Source of the DNA: Chara braunii | Lineage: Eukaryota; Streptophyta; Charophyceae; Charales; Characeae | NCBI GenBank assembly: GCA_003427395.1 | Contig: BFEA01000449.1 | Location: 1,045,706-1,066,712 of the forward strand | Direction: 5' to 3' | Length of the DNA: 21,007 bases | Shown: one piece after another, positions 18,305-21,007 of the stretch | Layout of the letters: every line of letters begins with the position of its first letter | Position numbering within the stretch: position 1 is the first letter of the stretch | Translations under genes and position numbers: made by a program | The notes under the pieces: model-generated | What the model was told of the DNA's origin: nothing | Database searches by the model: none | The model's input: only the letters and a program-made list of their open reading frames with translations

Positions 18305-18400
18305 ATTGCAATCCGAGTTGCAACGGACTGCATGGGGGAGAGAAAACACATGTTCTAGGTGCATCTGGAGCCAATATTGAGCCCGGATGCACTATAAAAT
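18305..18400 (+). repeat. hairpin-pair module (family I + family II) ending in a TATA-like motif
   Basis: The module consists of the family I hairpin (18307-18332), then ACACATGTTCTAGGTGCATC (from 18346), then family II: GTGCATCTGG (18359-18368) pairing with CCGGATGCAC (18383-18392) with one G-T wobble. TATAAAAT follows at 18393-18400. A left-truncated relative lies at 18180-18240, just before the adapter. Another family II pair, GTGCATTTGGC (19649-19659) with GCCAGATGCAC (19671-19681), also has a single G-T wobble. Confidence 0.7.
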
Positions 18401-18794
18401 TTAACACATCATTTTATTTCAACATGGGGCAAGTTGTGGGGCTGTGGGTATGGAAAACAGCCATGACTGCAGTCCGAGAAATTACGGACTGCATAAGAAT
18501 GCCAAGGCCAAAAGGAAATGGGCTACGGCAAACCCGAAAAAACTAGAAATAAGCAATTTCAGCAAGGGGGCAAGTAAAGACGGTAAACGGCGACCGTTAG
18601 ATGAGATCTCGCGGCCTAGAAAAATCGGCACACATGCAGAAATGATGGGACCACCAAGGGCAATGAGCCTCAAAAAAATAAAAATGGGACGCAGTCCGGA
18701 ATATTGTCGGGGACCAAATGGGTCAAAATAATAAAAATCGAAAAACGGGATATGCGCCGGCGGGACCACCGGCGGGACAAGAACATGGGACTAG

Positions 18795-19387
18795 TACGGA
18801 GGAGAATGGCGGGGACTTGGGATGTCCCAAGGAAATCATAAGCAACCACAAGGAATAATTGTGCAAGCAAGCGGCGCCGTCGAGATCGAGGATCTAGACG
18901 GTGTAAAATATTAGCACCACTAGTGGAAGCAAGTGGGAGAGCCATGAGAGAAAGAAAAATGAAATAAGGGTGTTGGGAAGGCTAGCCAGCAACCCGGGAT
19001 ATCTCGGACTAGCAAGGCATAAGAAAATAGAGCCTTGAGAGGCCCAACATGAGAAAAAGGTTGCCCCTAGAAAATCGGAGCAAAAAGGGCTCAGAATTTG
19101 GCAAATGGGAGCAAAATGGAGCCTCCTAGGAGCATGGGGGTGCCATTATTGGAATCCGAGATGTAACGGTTATATAACAGCTATGAACCTGGCCTTGAAT
19201 GAGGCCCTAGGGCCTAGAAAGAGGGTGCACAGCAGTTTGACACTTGCCAAAACAGAAATAAAAGAAAAAGAAAGAAAAATGAGAGAAAAAGGAGGGAGAA
19301 TGAGACAAAGAGGGAGAAAAGAGTGGAGGAGAATGTGCCGGCCTATTGGGACCTACACAGTAGGGACTGACAGGTCCCAACAGTGAC
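18795..19387 (+). repeat. ~600-bp direct repeat, copy 2
   Basis: This is the second copy of the block at 17395-17985, about 1.4 kb downstream in the same orientation. At the first hairpin position the stem (CCGTC near 18877, GACGG near 18897) is imperfect here. At the position of the 17757 hairpin only the left arm is partly kept. The terminal hairpin has grown: TTGGGACCT (19346-19354) pairs with AGGTCCCAA (19372-19380). The pair could be LTRs of a small non-autonomous element or an old tandem duplication; no terminal TG/CA or target-site duplication was recognised. Confidence 0.75.
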
Positions 19388-20126
19388 CTCATCCCTCCTA
19401 GAATGAGGGAAGGCAATCCGGATTGCAGAGATAGGGCCATATCTCAATAAAATCTGAATTAAAAAACTGAAAATGAGAGAAAATGCAAAAAGGAAGTGAC
19501 CGGTTTTCTTTTGGACCATGGATCTGAGATCAGATCTCATGGTAGAGAGGAACTAGCCGTTTTTTGTGGGCCAACTCAAAACGGATAGCTCCGAAATGAG
19601 GTGGCAGCCCAAAATGGAAAGAAACAAAAGAGGGAAAAGGACAAAACAGTGCATTTGGCCCAAAAAGAGAGCCAGATGCACCAAAAATTGAAAAACTGTA
19701 CTTAGGGGCTCAAAATTGAAGCAAGGGCTACTAGGGGGTAGCTCGGATTATTGCTGGCCTTGGATCTCAGCCAGATCCAAGGCTGAAAATGTGCCGCCAT
19801 ATGGAAAAATGCTCCGGCCTACTCAAAAGAGGCCGAAACTTGAAAAAATCGAGAAAAAGATCCACAAGGTCTTTTTCTTCCAAGTATTGCTTCCCCTTGG
19901 GCATTAGGACCCTATGGGGCAGCATTTGAGCAATGAAAAAGAGGCCGGAGTAGGCTAAGAGGCAGTCCGAGTTGGTACCAACCACTTGGACTGCATGTAC
20001 TTGGCCAAAAGGAGGCCCAGGTACCTCCAAAAGGGCCTAGTAAGTGAATTTTGCCTTGGGGGTACCTCGGTTCACTCCAAGGCTCATGGGGAGGCTCATG
20101 GGCTGGCCGGACTGCTGGTTTCAGCC
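19388..20126. other. non-coding hairpin-rich stretch
   Basis: No gene is visible. Inverted repeats include ACCATG/CATGGT at 19515-19543 with inner GATCT/AGATC arms, a perfect 11-bp stem GCCTTGGATCT/AGATCCAAGGC at 19757-19783 (5-nt loop), the family II pair at 19649-19681 and the family I pair at 19962-19994. The minus-strand open frames here are antisense of purine-rich DNA. Confidence 0.6.
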
Positions 20127-20134
20127 TATATAAG
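20127..20134 (+). promoter_or_regulatory. candidate TATA box (TATATAAG)
   Basis: The CCTATATAAG context is a good plant-type TATA box. The transcription start would be expected near 20160. It is followed by about 390 bp without a microsatellite and then by a consensus splice donor, which makes a promoter plus first exon plausible. Confidence 0.4.
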
Positions 20135-20159
20135 TTGAGGATGCAGTCCGCCACTCTCA

Positions 20160-20554
20160 CATTTGCATGAGGAGTGCCCATGCTGCCCAAGTGAGCTCAC
20201 AGGAGCACCTTTGCACTTGGAGTGAGGAGGGAGGAGCCCATGCTAGTGGGAGAGCTTAGAGGAGACTAAGAGGTAGTGGGGAAGACTCTAGAGGATAGTG
20301 ATGGTGGGAGAGACACTTGGGAGGTGATCCGCCATATCCCCCCTGGGTGTAGGAGAGAAGGAGAGGCTAGAGGAGCCCCATTAAGCCCTCCTAAAGGAGA
20401 GGACTCCATAGCCATAACTGAGGGAGCTTGCCATAGCTTGGGGAAGAGTAAGGAAGAAGAAAGAAGGGTTTGGAGAAGGAGGAAGCCATAGCCAAGGAGG
20501 AATTGAGCAAGGCCTCATCAAGATTGAAGCCTCCATCTACAAGACACTAGCAAG
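20160..20554 (+). other. candidate non-coding first exon with 5' splice donor
   Basis: The segment between the TATA box and AAG|GTGAGT (exon end 20554, intron GT at 20555-20556) is purine-rich and repeats GAGGAG(T/C)(G)CCCATGCT at about 20169 and 20231. The donor matches the eukaryotic consensus perfectly and is followed by a long pyrimidine-rich tract, as in an intron. No ATG-initiated frame of convincing length was seen, so this may be a 5' UTR, a non-coding transcript or the leader of a retroelement LTR. Confidence 0.3.
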
Positions 20555-20581
20555 GTGAGTGGAAGGAAGAAGATCTCTCAT

Positions 20582-20905
20582 ATTCTTCTTCTTCTTCTTC
20601 TTCTTCTTCTTCTTCTTCTTCTTCTTCTCCTCCTCCTCCTTCTTCTTCTTCTTCCTCCCTCTCTCCCTCTTCTTCTCCCCCTTCTTCTTCACCTTCTTCT
20701 TTTTCCTCTTCTCCCTTCTCTTCTACATCTTCCCTACCTCATCTACTCCATCCTCTTCCTTCTCCTTTTTATTTTTCTTCTTCTTCTTCTTCTTCTTCTT
20801 CTTCTTCTTCTTCTTTTCCTTCTTCTCTCCCTCCATCTTCTCTCTCTCCATCTCTCTCTCCATCTCCTCCTTCCTCCTCCCCCTCTTCTTCTTCTCTTCT
20901 ACCTC
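20582..20905. repeat. (TTC)n / (TCC)n microsatellite complex
   Basis: Long TTC trinucleotide runs (about 20583-20627 and 20778-20814) are separated by TCC and mixed pyrimidine segments that contain only occasional A. Frames through it encode poly-Phe, poly-Leu or poly-Ser and are not genes. Ordinary mixed-composition sequence resumes after about 20910. Confidence 0.97.
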
Positions 20906-21007
20906 TTAGAGTTGGGCTACTCAATCTCTTGTTTGTCATCTACATACTAGTAGGTAGAGTTCCGATTCTTCTATGAGTATTGTCAAGTTCATTACTTGTG
21001 ATGTGGG

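Noticed and set aside
20276-20491. 71-codon ORF in the candidate exon
   Set aside because: It begins with GTG, not ATG, which is not a normal eukaryotic start; no homology is evident.
20555-20950. Long plus-strand open frames encoding poly-Leu, poly-Phe or poly-Ser
   Set aside because: They are translations of the TTC/TCC microsatellite, with no ordinary protein composition; one frame lacks a usable start context.

Overview
The window looks like nuclear DNA of a repeat-rich eukaryote, most likely a streptophyte (charophyte) alga such as Chara. Three things suggest this: a Ty3/Gypsy-type gag-pol of the kind I associate with charophyte genomes, a DNMT3-type cytosine methyltransferase fragment (DNMT3 persists in algae and mosses), and long microsatellites and minisatellites with no bacterial operon structure. 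The species is an inference and only moderately certain. Two quality flags matter. A perfect Tn5/Nextera mate-pair junction adapter sits at 18241-18278, and seven single ambiguous bases lie at 1562-1594.

Layout. 1-250 is a pyrimidine microsatellite. 251-3062 has no gene I can support. 3063-6615 holds four tandem, same-strand, full-length copies (A-D) of a protein family I do not recognise. Copy A (270 aa) is intact. B has two frameshifts and two stops, C has one Trp-to-stop change, and D has one frameshift. The relationship of B and D to A only becomes clear when the frames are joined. 7083-11649 is a decayed Ty3/Gypsy gag-protease-integrase block with a zinc knuckle, a retropepsin, an HHCC/DD35E integrase and a GPY/F tail. 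It carries several stops and frameshifts, and the whole reverse transcriptase/RNase H is missing at about 10515-10531. 12018-12970 is a frameshifted acidic ORF with two SUMO-interaction-like motifs. 13.4-15.7 kb carries four unrelated minisatellite families. 15911-16440 is a broken, intronless DNMT3-like catalytic fragment. 17.2-20.1 kb is a non-coding block of hairpin-rich repeats, with two ~600-bp direct copies about 1.4 kb apart. 20127-20554 looks like a promoter plus first exon (TATA box, then a splice-donor consensus), followed by a TTC/TCC microsatellite that runs to about 20905.

How it fits together. Everything coding from 3 to 16.5 kb lies on the plus strand and is decayed, apart from copy A and perhaps the ORF at 12018. 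The simplest reading is one or more degraded retroelements, including an RT-less derivative that would have needed RT supplied in trans, carrying or sitting beside accessory ORFs and a captured methyltransferase fragment. I found no convincing LTRs, so I cannot prove that A-D, gag-pol, the 12018 ORF and the methyltransferase belong to one element. The most promising candidates for something undescribed are the A-D tandem family and the methyltransferase fragment close to an RT-less Gypsy element.
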